From the NCBI RefSeq assembly GCF_005434945.1, contig NZ_SKCH01000014.1, positions 1-64,000 on the forward strand: a stretch of 64,000 nt of DNA, in the 5' to 3' direction. This DNA is from Prescottella subtropica (GTDB taxonomy: Bacteria > Actinomycetota > Actinomycetes > Mycobacteriales > Mycobacteriaceae). The position numbers were made by a program, and so were the translations under genes. The notes under the pieces are model-generated. The model worked only from the letters and a program-made list of their open reading frames with translations, searched no databases and had not been told where the DNA came from. Of this stretch, positions 34,445-44,985 are shown piece by piece (the first letter of the stretch is position 1; every line of letters starts with the position of its first letter).

Positions 34445-37400
34445 TCACTTCGTCGGCGTGAACGCCGTGTCGATGATCTCCTGCTGTTCGACGGCGTGGA
34501 CCTTGCTCGAACCCGACGACGGGGCCGACATGGCACGACGCGACACGCGCTTGATGCCCGCGAGCTTCTCGGGCAGCAACTCCGGCAGGGCCAGGCCGAG
34601 GAACGGCCATGCACCCTGGTTCGCCGGCTCCTCCTGGACCCAGAAGAACTCGGTGACGTTCGGGTAGCGGTCCAGCGTCTCCGCGATGCGGCGGCGCGGG
34701 ATCGGGTACAGCTGCTCGACCCGGACGATCGCGACGTCGTCGCGGTTCTCCTTCTGCTTCTTCGCGAGCAGTTCCCAGTAGATCTTGCCCGACGTCATCA
34801 GCACGCGCTTGACCTTGCTGCGGTCCTCGCCGGCCTCGTACGTGGGCTCCTCGAACACCGAACGGAACTTGCCGGTGGTGAAGTCCTCGAGCTCGGAGAC
34901 CGCGGCCTTGTTGCGCAGCATCGACTTCGGCGTGAACACCACGAGCGGGCGGCGGATGCCGTCCAGGTGGTGACGACGCAGCAGGTGGAAGTACGACGCG
35001 GGCGTCGACGGCATCGACACCGTCATCGATCCCTCGGCGCACAGCTGCAGGAAGCGCTCGATACGGCCGGACGTGTGGTCCGGGCCCTGGCCCTCGTGGC
35101 CGTGCGGCAGGAGCAGCACGACGTCGGACAGCTGGCCCCACTTGGCCTCACCGGAGCTGATGAACTCGTCGATGATGGTCTGCGCGCCGTTGACGAAGTC
35201 GCCGAACTGCGCCTCCCACAGCACCAGGGCGTCGGGGTTGCCGACCGAGTAGCCGTACTCGAAGCCCAGGCCCGCGAACTCGGTGAGCGCCGAGTCGTAG
35301 ACCATGAACTTGCCGCCGTTGTCGGCGTTCGTCGCGAGGTCCGCGATCGGGTTGTACTCGTCGCCGTTCTTGCGGTCGATGAGGACCGAGTGCCGCTGCG
35401 TGAACGTGCCACGACGAGAGTCCTGGCCGGCCAGACGCACCAGCGCACCCTGCTCGGCGAGCGAACCGAACGCGAGTAGCTCGGCGAACGCCCAGTCGAC
35501 CTTGCCGGTGCGGGACATCTCGTGACGCTTCTCGATGACCGGCTTGACGCGCGGATGCACCGTGAACCCCTCGGGGACGTTCACGAACGCGTCGCCGATG
35601 CGGGCGAGCGTCGCGGCGTCCACCGCGGTGGTCAGACGGGCCGGCGGGGTCTGGTCGAGCTCGACCGACTCCGACGGTTCCGGCGTGAACTTCTCGAGCT
35701 CACGGACCTCGTTGAACACCCGCTCGAGCTGGCCCTGGTAGTCGCGCAGGGCGTCCTCGGCCTCCTTGAGGGAGATGTCGCCGCGGCCGATCAGGTTCTC
35801 GGTGTAGCTCTTGCGGACGCTGCGCTTGGTGTCGATCAGGTCGTACATCGCCGGCTGCGTCATCGACGGGTCGTCGCCCTCGTTGTGACCGCGACGGCGG
35901 TAGCAGATCAGGTCGATGACGACGTCCTTGCCGAACTTCTCGCGGAAGTCGACGGCCATCTGCGCCACCCAGACACACGCCTCGGGGTCGTCGCCGTTCA
36001 CGTGGAAGATCGGGGCGCCGATCATCTTCGCGACGTCGGTGCAGTACTCGGACGAACGCGAGTGCTCCGGGGCGGTGGTGAAGCCGACCTGGTTGTTGAC
36101 GACCACGTGCACGGTGCCGCCGGTGCGGTAGCCGCGCAGCAGTGCCAGGTTCAGGGTCTCGGCCACGACACCCTGACCGGCGAACGCCGCGTCACCGTGC
36201 AGCATCAGCGGCATGACGGTGAAACCGTCCTGGCCCTTGTCCAGCAGGTCCTGCTTGGCGCGGACCAGGCCCTCGAGGACCGGGTCGACCGCCTCGAGGT
36301 GCGACGGGTTCGCGGTGAGCGACACCTTGATGTCGTTCTCGCCGAACATCTGGATGTAGGTGCCCTCGGCGCCCAGGTGGTACTTCACGTCGCCGGAGCC
36401 GTGCGCGGCCGCCGGGTTCATGTTGCCCTCGAACTCGGTGAAGATCTTCGAGTACGGCTTGCCCACGATGTTCGCGAGCACGTTGAGCCGACCACGGTGC
36501 GGCATGCCGATGACGACCTCGTCGAGCTGGTGCTCGGCGGCCTGGTCGATGATCGCGTCCATCATCGGGATGACGGACTCGGCGCCCTCGAGCGAGAACC
36601 GCTTCTGGCCGACGTACTTGGTCTGCAGGAACGTCTCGAACGCCTCGGCGGCGTTGAGCTTGCTCAGGATGTACTTCTGCTGGGCGACGGTCGGCTTGAC
36701 GTGCTTGGCCTCGACACGCTCCTGCAGCCACGCCTGCTGGGCCGGCTCGAGGATGTGCGTGTACTCGACACCGGTGTGCCGGCAGTACGCGTCCCGTAGG
36801 ATCGACAGGACGTCGCGCAGCTTCATCCGGGTCTTGCCGTGGAAGCCGCCGACGTTGAACTCGCGGTCCAGGTCCCACAGCGTCAGGTCGTGGGTGATGA
36901 CGTCGAGGTCCGGGTGGCTGCGGAACTTGTCCTTGACGAACTGCAGCGGATCGGTGTCGGCCATCAGGTGACCGCGGTTGCGGTACGCGGCGATGAGCTC
37001 GAGCACACGGGTGCTCTTGTCGACGGCGCCCTCGGGGACATCCTTGCGCCAGCGGACCGGCTCGTACGGGATGTGCAGCGAGTGGAAGACCTCGTCGTAG
37101 AACTCGTCGGAGATCAGCAGGTTGTGGATCGTGCGCAGGAAGTCGCCGGACTCGGCGCCCTGGATGATCCGGTGGTCGTACGTCGAGGTCAGCGTCATCA
37201 GCTTGCCGACGCCCATCTCGGCGATGCGCTCGTCGCTGGCACCCTGGAACTCGGCCGGGTACTCCATCGCGCCGGCGCCGATGATCGCGCCCTGACCCTG
37301 CATGAGACGCGGCACCGAGTGCACGGTGCCGATGCCGCCGGGGTTGGTCAGCGAGACCGTGACACCCGAGAAGTCCTCGGCGGTGAGCTTGCCGTCACGG

Positions 37401-38176
37401 GCACGGCGGACGATGTCCTCGTACGCGGTGTAGAACTGCACGAAGTTCATCTCGTCGCAGCCCTTGATGGCGGCGACGACGAGGGAACGGCTGCCGTTCT
37501 TGCCCGGCAGGTCGATCGCCAGACCCAGGTTGGTGTGTGCCGGGGTGACGACGTTCGGCTTGCCGTCGACCTCGGCGAAGTGCCGGTTCATGTTCGGGAA
37601 CGCCTTGACCGCCTGCACGATCGCGTAACCGAGGATGTGGGTGAACGAGACCTTGCCGCCACGGGTGCGGGCCAGGTGGTTGTTGACGACGATGCGGTTG
37701 TCGAACATCAGCTTCGCCGGAATGGCACGGACGCTCGTCGCGGTCGGGATGCTCAACGACGCCGACATGTTGCGGGCCACGGTGGCGGCCGCACCGCGCA
37801 GGACCTGATTGGAGTCCTGCTTGGGGGCGTCGGTGGTCGCCGGCTCGGCCTTGGCTGCGGCCTTCGGGGCAGCCTGAGCAGCAGCAGCAGGCTTCGCGGG
37901 GGCCGCCGATGCGGGAGCCGGGGGAGGAGTCGTGGCCTTCGGTGCGGCGGGGGCCGGCACGGCCGGGGCTGCCGGAGCCGCGGGGGCCGTGGCTGCACCG
38001 TTCGCGGACGAGGCGACGTCGCCGTTGCTGCCCGCGTTCGCCGCATCGGGCGAGTAATCCGTCAGAAACTCGTGCCAACTGGCGTCCACGGATGAGGGAT
38101 CATCCTGGAACCGTTGGTACATTTCGTCAACCAACCACTGGTTCTGTCCGAACTGGGAAGTAGAGCTGCTGCTCAC
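34445..38176 (-). CDS. kgd: Multifunctional 2-oxoglutarate metabolism enzyme (E1o with fused E2 domain)
   Basis: The 1243-residue protein corresponds to Rv1248c/SucA. An E1-type N-terminal segment (about 1-45, [15 protein letters not shown]) is followed by an Ala/Pro linker, an acyltransferase E2 domain (about 125-345) with the catalytic histidine in TYDHRIIQG, and a ThDP-dependent E1 dehydrogenase (about 370-1243) with GDAAFAGQG and [10 protein letters not shown]. There is no lipoyl domain, so it relies on a partner E2. It carries out KDH, 2-oxoglutarate decarboxylase and HOAS reactions in mycobacteria. The start is a GTG at 38176 with a weak GAGGCGA ribosome site. Confidence 0.96.
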   Translation of the reverse strand: MSSSSTSQFGQNQWLVDEMYQRFQDDPSSVDASWHEFLTDYSPDAANAGSNGDVASSANGAATAPAAPAAPAVPAPAAPKATTPPPAPASAAPAKPAAAAQAAPKAAAKAEPATTDAPKQDSNQVLRGAAATVARNMSASLSIPTATSVRAIPAKLMFDNRIVVNNHLARTRGGKVSFTHILGYAIVQAVKAFPNMNRHFAEVDGKPNVVTPAHTNLGLAIDLPGKNGSRSLVVAAIKGCDEMNFVQFYTAYEDIVRRARDGKLTAEDFSGVTVSLTNPGGIGTVHSVPRLMQGQGAIIGAGAMEYPAEFQGASDERIAEMGVGKLMTLTSTYDHRIIQGAESGDFLRTIHNLLISDEFYDEVFHSLHIPYEPVRWRKDVPEGAVDKSTRVLELIAAYRNRGHLMADTDPLQFVKDKFRSHPDLDVITHDLTLWDLDREFNVGGFHGKTRMKLRDVLSILRDAYCRHTGVEYTHILEPAQQAWLQERVEAKHVKPTVAQQKYILSKLNAAEAFETFLQTKYVGQKRFSLEGAESVIPMMDAIIDQAAEHQLDEVVIGMPHRGRLNVLANIVGKPYSKIFTEFEGNMNPAAAHGSGDVKYHLGAEGTYIQMFGENDIKVSLTANPSHLEAVDPVLEGLVRAKQDLLDKGQDGFTVMPLMLHGDAAFAGQGVVAETLNLALLRGYRTGGTVHVVVNNQVGFTTAPEHSRSSEYCTDVAKMIGAPIFHVNGDDPEACVWVAQMAVDFREKFGKDVVIDLICYRRRGHNEGDDPSMTQPAMYDLIDTKRSVRKSYTENLIGRGDISLKEAEDALRDYQGQLERVFNEVRELEKFTPEPSESVELDQTPPARLTTAVDAATLARIGDAFVNVPEGFTVHPRVKPVIEKRHEMSRTGKVDWAFAELLAFGSLAEQGALVRLAGQDSRRGTFTQRHSVLIDRKNGDEYNPIADLATNADNGGKFMVYDSALTEFAGLGFEYGYSVGNPDALVLWEAQFGDFVNGAQTIIDEFISSGEAKWGQLSDVVLLLPHGHEGQGPDHTSGRIERFLQLCAEGSMTVSMPSTPASYFHLLRRHHLDGIRRPLVVFTPKSMLRNKAAVSELEDFTTGKFRSVFEEPTYEAGEDRSKVKRVLMTSGKIYWELLAKKQKENRDDVAIVRVEQLYPIPRRRIAETLDRYPNVTEFFWVQEEPANQGAWPFLGLALPELLPEKLAGIKRVSRRAMSAPSSGSSKVHAVEQQEIIDTAFTPTK

Positions 38177-38287
38177 GGCAGGTGTTCGCCTCGTTTCTTT
38201 TTCGGTACCCGATCAGAGCGCCTATACACATGAGGCTAACGTCCACGCGCCGGGCACGGCCATCCGGTCCGCCGCGTGTCAGCAGTC

Positions 38288-41200
38288 TCACATTGTTGCG
38301 ATGGGATCACCATCGGTGACCGTTCTCGCCGACGAATTATTCCCGTCTTCGCGCGCGGATGCATCACAGAGCCTGGCGTAGTGTCCGCCGGTTCGTCGAA
38401 GTGCGTCGGGCGCACCGGTTTCGACGATCCGGCCGTCGTCGACGACCACCACGAGATCGGCGCGGGCGGCGGTCGCCAACCGGTGCGCGACCACCACGGA
38501 CGTGCGTTTCCGAGTGACCAGACGGTTCGATTCGAGGACCAGTCGTTCCGTGGCGGGGTCGAGTGTGGCGGTCGCCTCGTCGAGCAGCAGCAGGTCCGGA
38601 TCGACCAGTTCCGCGCGGGCGAGAGCGATCAGCTGACGCTGTCCGGCCGACAGACCCTGCCCGCGTTCCCCGATCGGGTGGTTCATGCCGCCGTCGAGCG
38701 CGGCGACAGTGGGGAGGGCGCCGACCGCGCGGGCCGCGTCCTCGATCTCGGTGCGGCTCGCGTCCGGACGCCCGTACGCGATGTTGGACGCGACGGTCCC
38801 GGTGAACAGGTGCGCCTCCTGCGGGACTACACCGAGCCGGCCACGATAGGCGTGCAGCGGGTAGCGGCGCAGATCCTCGGCGTCGACGCGGACCGCGCCG
38901 GACGTCGGGTCGTAGAACCGGGCCAGCAGCTTGACGACGGTCGATTTGCCGGCACCGGTGCGGCCCACGAGCGCGACCGTCGCCCCCGGGGGAATATACA
39001 GGTCGATGCCGGTGAGGGCGTCGGAGTCGGCGCCCTGGTAGCGGAACGTCACGTCGTCGAACCGGACGTCGCCGCGCAGCCGCCCGTCGAGCGGGGCGGT
39101 GTCCCCCGGTTCGGCGGCCTCGATGGAACTCGGGGTCGCGAGCAACTCGCCGATCCGGCGCAGTCCGACATCGGCCTGCTGGTACCCGTCGAACACCTGC
39201 GACAACTGCTGGACGGGACCGAACAGCAGACCCAGGTACAGCACGAACGCAACGAGGGTACCGGCGGTGGTGGCGCCGTCGGCGACCCGTTGCGCGCCGG
39301 CGAACACGACCGCCGCCAACGCCAGATCGGACAGGAACGTGATGAACGGGAAGTACACCGAGATCGCGCGCTGCGACCGCATGCGGCTGCGCCGGTAGCC
39401 GTCGGCCCGTTCGGCGAACCGTTGCGCCGCGAACTCCTCCCGGCGGTACGCCTGCGCGGCCCGCAGGCCGGCGACGTTCTCCTGGAATTCGGCGTTGACC
39501 AGCGAGATCCGTTCCCGCGAGACGCTGTACGCGCTGCTGGACACCCGCCGGAACACGAGCGTGGCGACGGTGAGCGGCACCAGCGCGGCCAGCGCGACGA
39601 GCGCGAGCGCGGCATCGGTGACGAGCAGTGCCACTGCGATCCCGGCGAGCGTGAGCAGCGCGACGATCGCGGTGGACAGGCCGGTCTGCAGGAACGACGA
39701 CAGCGCGTCGACATCCGTGGTCATCCGGGTCATGATCCGGCCGGACAGTTCCCGCTCGTAGTAGTCGAGTCCGAGTCGTTGCAGGTGCGCGTAGCTGCGG
39801 ACCCGCAGCCCGAACAGGACACGTTCACCGGCGCGGGCGGTGATCACGGTGAGCGCCGCGACGACGAACCAGGCGACGGCCGCGAGGACGGTGCCGACGG
39901 CCGCGGCCGCCCACAGCGGGCCGTAGTCGCCGGGGACCACACCCCGGTCGATCGCGAACCGGACGATCGACGGGAACGTGATGCCGATCAGCGAATCCAG
40001 TGCCAGGCACGCCACGACAGCGGCGAGCAGCCACCGCACCGGGTGCAGCAGCCGCCCGAGCCGGAACTCGGGGTCGTCGCGGCGCATCCGGGCGGTGTCG
40101 GTGCGCGGGTCCTCGGTCGCCGGCGGGAGTTTCTCGACGGCCCGCCGCAGTTCCGGGGTGACCGCGACACCGCCGAGCGCGCCGCCCATCGGGCCGCCGT
40201 GGCCGCCGCCGGGGCGGCCCGGGTCGGTGCCGGTCCCGGCCCGGTCACCGTCGGTGGTGGTGACGTCCGGCCACAACTGTGCCGTGGTCGGCTCGGTCGC
40301 CGGCGCGGAGGTCGCGGCGGCGGACCCGTCGTCCCCGTCGGTGTCGGGTGCGGCCAGCAGCGTGCGGAACAGGGCGCAGCGGGCATCGAGTTCGTCGACG
40401 GTGCCGATATCGACGATGCGGCCGCCGTCGAGGACCGCGACCCGGTCGGCGAGGGTGAGGGTCGAACGGCGGTGCGCCAGGATCAGGGTGGTGCGGCGAC
40501 GCCCGGCCCGGACGGCGTCGAAGATCGCGGCCTCGGTTTCGGCGTCCACCGCGGACGTCGCGTCGTCGAGGATCAGCACCCGCGGATCCACGAGCAGCGC
40601 CCGGGCCAGCGCGACCCGCTGCCGCTGCCCGCCGGACAGGGTCAGTCCGCGTTCCCCGACGACGGTGTCGTAGCCGTCGGACAGGGCCTCGATGAAATCG
40701 TCGGCCTGCGCGAGGCGAGCGGCGGCCCGGATCTCGTCGTCGGTGGCGTCGGGCCGGCCGAGGGCGATGTTCGCGGCGATCGTGTCGGAGAACAGGAACG
40801 GCTCGTCGAACACCAGGCCGACGGCCTCCCGCAGCTGTTCGGCGCGCAGGTCGGCGACGTCGTAGCCGCGGCCGTCGGACGTGAGGGACACCGTTCCGGA
40901 GTCGGGGGCGTAGAAGCGGGGCAGCAGCAGCGACAGCGCGGTCTTACCGGATCCGGCCGGCCCGACGACCGCGACCGATTCGCCGGGCGCGACGGTGAGG
41001 TCGAGGCCGTCCAGCACCGCCCGGTCCGCGGCGAACCCGAAACCGACGGCGTCGAGGTGCACCCCGAGCGGGCCGTCCGGCAGGTCGACCGGATGCGGCG
41101 GATCGGACACGTCCGGTTCGGTGTCGATCACCTCGTAGACGCGTTCGACGGCGGCCCGCGACAGCTGCGCCATGATCACGACCTGCGACAGGGTTCGGGT

Positions 41201-42106
41201 CGCGGCCGTCATCGTGGCGACGTAGGTGGCGAACGCGAGGAACGTGCCGACGGTGATGGTGCCGTGCAACGCCAGGTAGCCGCCGAGCGCGATCACCCCG
41301 ACGAGCCCGAGTTGCGGGATCGCCGCCATCGACGGGGCGAAGCGGGCGTTGATCCGGGCGGCCCGCAACCGCTGCGCGTACAGGGTGCGGCCGAGGCCCT
41401 CGAGCTGGTCGACGGACCGGGACTCCTGCCCGAACCCCTTGACGACCCGGACCCCGGTGACGGTCTCCTCGACGTGCTGCGCGAGATCCGCGGCCCGCTG
41501 CTGCGCCGACCACGTCGCCGCGAACAGTTGCGGCCGCACCAGATACACCACGAGCGCGACCAACGGGACGGTGACGAGCGCGACCACGGTGAGCAGCGGC
41601 GACAGCCATGCCATGATCACCAGCGCGAGGACGAACTGCAGGACCACCCCCGCCGACATCGGCACCATCGCCAGCAGCCCCTGCACGAGTTGCAGGTCGG
41701 TGATCGAACGGGACACCACCTGCCCGGTACGGATCTGGTCCTGGCCGCGGCCGTCGAGACGTTGCAGCGAGCCGAGCAGGCCGAGCCGCAGATCGTGCTG
41801 GACGTCCAGCGACAGTCGTCCGGCGAGCATCCGCCGCCCGTACTGGCAGGCGAAGCGGACACACGCCAGGAGCGCGATCAGCACCGCGATTCCGCCGATG
41901 ACGCGGGTCGCGGTGGCCTCACCGGCCGCGGCGGCGTCGAGCGCCACCTTCGTCAGCAGCGGGAACGTGATGTCGATGACGGCGGCGACCACCGTGACCG
42001 TGAGCGCGCCGACCGCGGTCCGCCGGTGGTGCCAGCACTGTGCCGCGAGTCGTCCGATCCAGCCGCGGGAGCCGTCGGCCACCGTCTGTGTGTCCTGAGT
42101 AGCCAT
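38288..42106 (-). CDS. Fused ABC multidrug exporter (TMD-NBD-TMD-NBD), Rv0194-like
   Basis: The 1272-residue protein contains two type IV exporter half-units in one chain. NBD1 (Walker A GPAGSGKT, about residue 382) has ILDDATSAVD, with Asp replacing the catalytic Glu, and FDEP in the Q-loop position. NBD2 (GRTGAGKST, about residue 1050) is canonical with LLDEATATLD and VPQEAH. Signatures are LSGGQRQR and LSAGQRQL. This asymmetry, one degenerate and one active ATP site, is typical of heterodimeric exporters. TACGGT lies 8 nt before ATG 42106. The substrate is unknown. Confidence 0.92.
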   Translation of the reverse strand: MATQDTQTVADGSRGWIGRLAAQCWHHRRTAVGALTVTVVAAVIDITFPLLTKVALDAAAAGEATATRVIGGIAVLIALLACVRFACQYGRRMLAGRLSLDVQHDLRLGLLGSLQRLDGRGQDQIRTGQVVSRSITDLQLVQGLLAMVPMSAGVVLQFVLALVIMAWLSPLLTVVALVTVPLVALVVYLVRPQLFAATWSAQQRAADLAQHVEETVTGVRVVKGFGQESRSVDQLEGLGRTLYAQRLRAARINARFAPSMAAIPQLGLVGVIALGGYLALHGTITVGTFLAFATYVATMTAATRTLSQVVIMAQLSRAAVERVYEVIDTEPDVSDPPHPVDLPDGPLGVHLDAVGFGFAADRAVLDGLDLTVAPGESVAVVGPAGSGKTALSLLLPRFYAPDSGTVSLTSDGRGYDVADLRAEQLREAVGLVFDEPFLFSDTIAANIALGRPDATDDEIRAAARLAQADDFIEALSDGYDTVVGERGLTLSGGQRQRVALARALLVDPRVLILDDATSAVDAETEAAIFDAVRAGRRRTTLILAHRRSTLTLADRVAVLDGGRIVDIGTVDELDARCALFRTLLAAPDTDGDDGSAAATSAPATEPTTAQLWPDVTTTDGDRAGTGTDPGRPGGGHGGPMGGALGGVAVTPELRRAVEKLPPATEDPRTDTARMRRDDPEFRLGRLLHPVRWLLAAVVACLALDSLIGITFPSIVRFAIDRGVVPGDYGPLWAAAAVGTVLAAVAWFVVAALTVITARAGERVLFGLRVRSYAHLQRLGLDYYERELSGRIMTRMTTDVDALSSFLQTGLSTAIVALLTLAGIAVALLVTDAALALVALAALVPLTVATLVFRRVSSSAYSVSRERISLVNAEFQENVAGLRAAQAYRREEFAAQRFAERADGYRRSRMRSQRAISVYFPFITFLSDLALAAVVFAGAQRVADGATTAGTLVAFVLYLGLLFGPVQQLSQVFDGYQQADVGLRRIGELLATPSSIEAAEPGDTAPLDGRLRGDVRFDDVTFRYQGADSDALTGIDLYIPPGATVALVGRTGAGKSTVVKLLARFYDPTSGAVRVDAEDLRRYPLHAYRGRLGVVPQEAHLFTGTVASNIAYGRPDASRTEIEDAARAVGALPTVAALDGGMNHPIGERGQGLSAGQRQLIALARAELVDPDLLLLDEATATLDPATERLVLESNRLVTRKRTSVVVAHRLATAARADLVVVVDDGRIVETGAPDALRRTGGHYARLCDASAREDGNNSSARTVTDGDPIATM

Positions 42107-42188
42107 CGCGGTCAACCGTAGTCCGGCGGACCGACAGGACCTGCCGCGCGCCCACCACCGATGGGCAGCGGACGCGCGACGACCGGAA

Positions 42189-42797
42189 CTAGTTGTCCAG
42201 CATGCTCTGCATCTGCGTGATCTCGGTCTGCTGGCTCGCCACAATCTGCTGCGCCAGAGCCCGCACCTGCTCGCTCTCCCCGGTCTGCAGGACGTCGTCC
42301 GAGCTGTCGACGGCACCGTCGTGGTGCTCGATCATCATCTCGAGCCACATGCGGTCGAACTCGGGTCCGGTCGCGGTGTCGAGGGCCTGCATCTGCCCGG
42401 CGGTCATCATGCCGCCGTGATCCGTGCCGCCGTGATCCATACCGGCATGCGACGGATCGGCCACGCCCCACGCGGTCAGCCAGCCCTGCATCTGCCCGAT
42501 CTCGGGGCCCTGCGCCTGCTCGATCTGCGTGGCGAGCGCGATCAGATCGGGATTGCTGCTGCGGGACGGCACCATCTCGGCCATCTCCACGGCCTGCTGG
42601 TGGTGCGGGATCATCATCTGCACGTACGCGACGTCGGCGTCGTTGTGGGCGCCGGCCTGGGCGGGTGCGGTGACGGTGGTGGTGGCCGTGGTGCTCGTGG
42701 CCGTGGTGTCGCCGGAGCCGCTGCTCGAGCAGCCGGCGACGAGGGTGACGGTGGCGGCGGCCGCGCCGATGCCGACGAGGATGCGGGTGGTGTTCAT
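42189..42797 (-). CDS. DUF305 lipoprotein, His/Met-rich
   Basis: The 202-residue protein has a lipoprotein signal with lipobox LVAGC (Cys 23), a Ser/Thr-rich linker, and a DUF305 domain with two copies of MMI-x-HH (MMIPHHQQAVEMAEM and MMIEHHDGAVDSSDD). Between them lies a His/Met/Gly-rich loop (GMDHGGTDHGGMM). The family is ferritin-like and often near copper genes, so metal binding outside the membrane is likely. GGAG lies 8 nt before the ATG. It follows the DUF6153 gene by 79 nt. Confidence 0.85.
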   Translation of the reverse strand: MNTTRILVGIGAAAATVTLVAGCSSSGSGDTTATSTTATTTVTAPAQAGAHNDADVAYVQMMIPHHQQAVEMAEMVPSRSSNPDLIALATQIEQAQGPEIGQMQGWLTAWGVADPSHAGMDHGGTDHGGMMTAGQMQALDTATGPEFDRMWLEMMIEHHDGAVDSSDDVLQTGESEQVRALAQQIVASQQTEITQMQSMLDN

Positions 42798-42876
42798 GGT
42801 TGTACTCCGTGGGTCGTGAAACGTGTGGGGCCGGACTGCGGCCGGAACGGCGATGTGCCGCGCCGCAGTGGCCCTG

Positions 42877-43275
42877 TCACACCCGCAGGATGCACAGAGT
42901 CGACAGCATCGTCGAGGTGGTGGGCGCGAACGGGGGTGCGCGTCCGGCACCGGCAGCCGGGTCGGACGGACCCCGCGGCCGGGAGCGGGGGGTGCGGGCG
43001 GTGCGCAGCAGCAGCCACACCCCGAGGGCCAGTGCCGCCGCGAGCAGGACCGCCAGGCACAGGTGGAAGCCGGCGTGGTCGCGTCCGTGATCGGGGGCGG
43101 GAGTGCCGTCGGCGGGGGCGGGGGAGTCCTGCACCGACACCGACACATGCGTCGTGTCGTGTCGGGGGACCGGGTCGAGCGGCGTCGTCGTCACGTGGTG
43201 CATCGCGAGGACACCGAACACGAGCGCGCACAGGGCCGCGAATCGTGTGATCGACGTGCGACGCGCCCCCGGCAT
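42877..43275 (-). CDS. DUF6153-like small membrane protein
   Basis: The 132-residue protein has two hydrophobic helices (about residues 12-28 and 70-90) separated by a His-containing loop outside the membrane (DHGRDHAGFH). It fits the actinobacterial DUF6153 family, often next to DUF305 genes. The ATG at 43275 is set by TACAGT 7 nt upstream, although the stop of the upstream hydrolase is only 5 nt away, so it has its own promoter within that gene's 3' end. A metal-handling role is inferred. Confidence 0.72.
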   Translation of the reverse strand: MPGARRTSITRFAALCALVFGVLAMHHVTTTPLDPVPRHDTTHVSVSVQDSPAPADGTPAPDHGRDHAGFHLCLAVLLAAALALGVWLLLRTARTPRSRPRGPSDPAAGAGRAPPFAPTTSTMLSTLCILRV

Positions 43276-43279
43276 GCCG

Positions 43280-44134
43280 TCAACTGTACCGACGGATCCG
43301 ATCGTCCCCCCGGGCCAGGAACGGCAGTATCTCGGCGAGGAACTCGCTCGGACAGTCCAGCTGCGGGCAGTGCCCGCAGTCCGGGATGACGGCCACCCGC
43401 CGGTCGGCGGTGACGGTGATGCGCCGGGCGGCGCGGGCCGGGGTGAGCAGGTCGTTCGCACCCCACAGCAGCAGCACCGGCATCGCGAGGTCGTCGATCA
43501 TCTGCGGGATCGGCAGGGCGGCGATCTCTCGGATCACGACCCGGCCGAGGGCCAGCAGATCCGCGACCTGACGGTGTGTCGCGTAGTGCCGGGTGTAGCC
43601 GGCGCGGACGCTCGCGTCGGCACGCAGCGGGTGCCGTAGTGCCGCTGTCGCGTACAGCGCGCCGACCATCTGCTGGACGACACGGTCGGGGACGGGGGCG
43701 GACAGCAACTGGGTGAGCCGTTCGACCCGGAACTGGACGCCTCGCGTCCACGTCCGTGGAATCGGCGCGACACCGGGCATGTCGGACAGGACGACGTCGG
43801 CGACCTGGTCGGGTCGGGCCGACGCCCATGCCAGTGCGGTGACGGCGCCGAGCGAGTTGCCGATCACGCTGACGGGGGCGTCGGGGCCGGTGCGGTCGTC
43901 GACCAGGCCGGAGAGGGCCTCGACGTAACTGTCGATGAGCGGTTCCCGCCACGTGCCGGAGCTGTGCCCGAATCCGGGGAGGTCGACGACGAGCACCGTG
44001 TACTGCTCGGCGAGCGTGGGCAGCACTTTCTGCCAGGTGCCGCCGTGGTCGGAGTAGCCGTGCAGCAGCACGACGGTCCGGTCGCCGGACCCGGCGGTGA
44101 CGACGTGGGGTCGGTCGGTGCTCGCGGTGCGCAC
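43280..44134 (-). CDS. Alpha/beta hydrolase
   Basis: The 284-residue protein has an alpha/beta hydrolase fold: VVLLHGYSDHGGTW (oxyanion hole), VIGNSLGAVTALAWA with the nucleophile elbow G-N-S-L-G, an acidic residue in LLWGANDLLTP, and the histidine in DCGHCPQLD. The substrate is unknown. GGGAGG lies 5 nt before GTG 44134. The stop is 5 nt from the DUF6153 start in the same direction. Confidence 0.87.
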   Translation of the reverse strand: MRTASTDRPHVVTAGSGDRTVVLLHGYSDHGGTWQKVLPTLAEQYTVLVVDLPGFGHSSGTWREPLIDSYVEALSGLVDDRTGPDAPVSVIGNSLGAVTALAWASARPDQVADVVLSDMPGVAPIPRTWTRGVQFRVERLTQLLSAPVPDRVVQQMVGALYATAALRHPLRADASVRAGYTRHYATHRQVADLLALGRVVIREIAALPIPQMIDDLAMPVLLLWGANDLLTPARAARRITVTADRRVAVIPDCGHCPQLDCPSEFLAEILPFLARGDDRIRRYS

Positions 44135-44169
44135 GGTGTCCTCCCGGAGGATGCTCGTGGAATCCCCGG

Positions 44170-44910
44170 TCAGGATCCCAGGTCGCGGCGGGCGTCCGGG
44201 GGCGGCACGACGTACAGTCCCGGTCGCCCGTCGGGCCGGTCGAGGTGGTCGGGCCAGACCCGCGGTGTCGGGCCGAAGGCGTCCCGGGCATTGTCGACGA
44301 CACCGCGGCCGATCGCACGGTTTCCGGCGCCGCCGATGACGGCACCGACCCCGGCGGGCAGCAGTTTGCCGAGGATGAGGGCGCTGCGTTTGGCGGCGTA
44401 CTTGGTGACGAACTTGCGGACGAGGGACGAGTTCATCGCCTTCATGGTCTGCGGCGGGATCCGTCCGGTGACGAGCCGCGCCCAGTTGGTGGCGGTCAGC
44501 CCGGTGGCCCGTTCCACGATCTCCATCCCGGATTCGCCGAGCGCGACGGACAGCACCAGGGCGCGGCGCTGCCGATGGTCGTGCGGCGAGATGCCGTGGA
44601 CGGCGGCGATCGCGAGGGTGAGCAGCGCCGACGCTTCCAGGAAGAACGCCGTCTCGGCGCCGACCGCGGCGATCGACGCGACGGTGCCCACCGCGGGGAC
44701 GGCGGCGGCGGCACCGACCGCGCTGCCGCTGCCGGTCACGGCGGTGAGGAACATCTTCTCCATGCGCTCGACGATCTGCGCGGGCGTCTCGTCGGGGTGG
44801 GCGCGGCGGACCCGGGCGACGTACGCGGCGACGGCCGGCGCCTGCAACCGGCTCGCGTTGTCGAGGACGGCGGCGACGGTCGACTCGATCCGCCCCAACT
44901 GTTCGGCCAT
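44170..44910 (-). CDS. Conserved hypothetical protein with hydrophobic core (EcsC-like)
   Basis: The 246-residue protein has an Ala/Val-rich hydrophobic stretch at about residues 60-105 (AVGAAAAVPAVGTVASIAAV, then a Phe-rich helix) and a glycine-rich segment at about 190-210 (GKLLPAGVGAVIGGAGNRAI). The pattern recalls EcsC-type proteins of actinobacteria, but I am not certain. ATG 44910 has GAGG 7 nt upstream; a longer frame from 44970 lacks one. It lies 35 nt upstream of the hydrolase gene in the same direction and may be co-transcribed. Confidence 0.6.
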   Translation of the reverse strand: MAEQLGRIESTVAAVLDNASRLQAPAVAAYVARVRRAHPDETPAQIVERMEKMFLTAVTGSGSAVGAAAAVPAVGTVASIAAVGAETAFFLEASALLTLAIAAVHGISPHDHRQRRALVLSVALGESGMEIVERATGLTATNWARLVTGRIPPQTMKAMNSSLVRKFVTKYAAKRSALILGKLLPAGVGAVIGGAGNRAIGRGVVDNARDAFGPTPRVWPDHLDRPDGRPGLYVVPPPDARRDLGS

Positions 44911-44985
44911 CTGCGGTCCTCGTCTCGCTGTCCCTCGATCTCCACATTCCGGACCACCGACTATAGGCACGTCGGCGGGCCGGGT

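Noticed and set aside
38276-42121. A 1281-codon open frame antisense to the ABC exporter
   Set aside because: Its translation is Arg/Gly/Asp-rich low complexity, typical of the mirror frame of GC-rich genes; the minus strand has a complete exporter.
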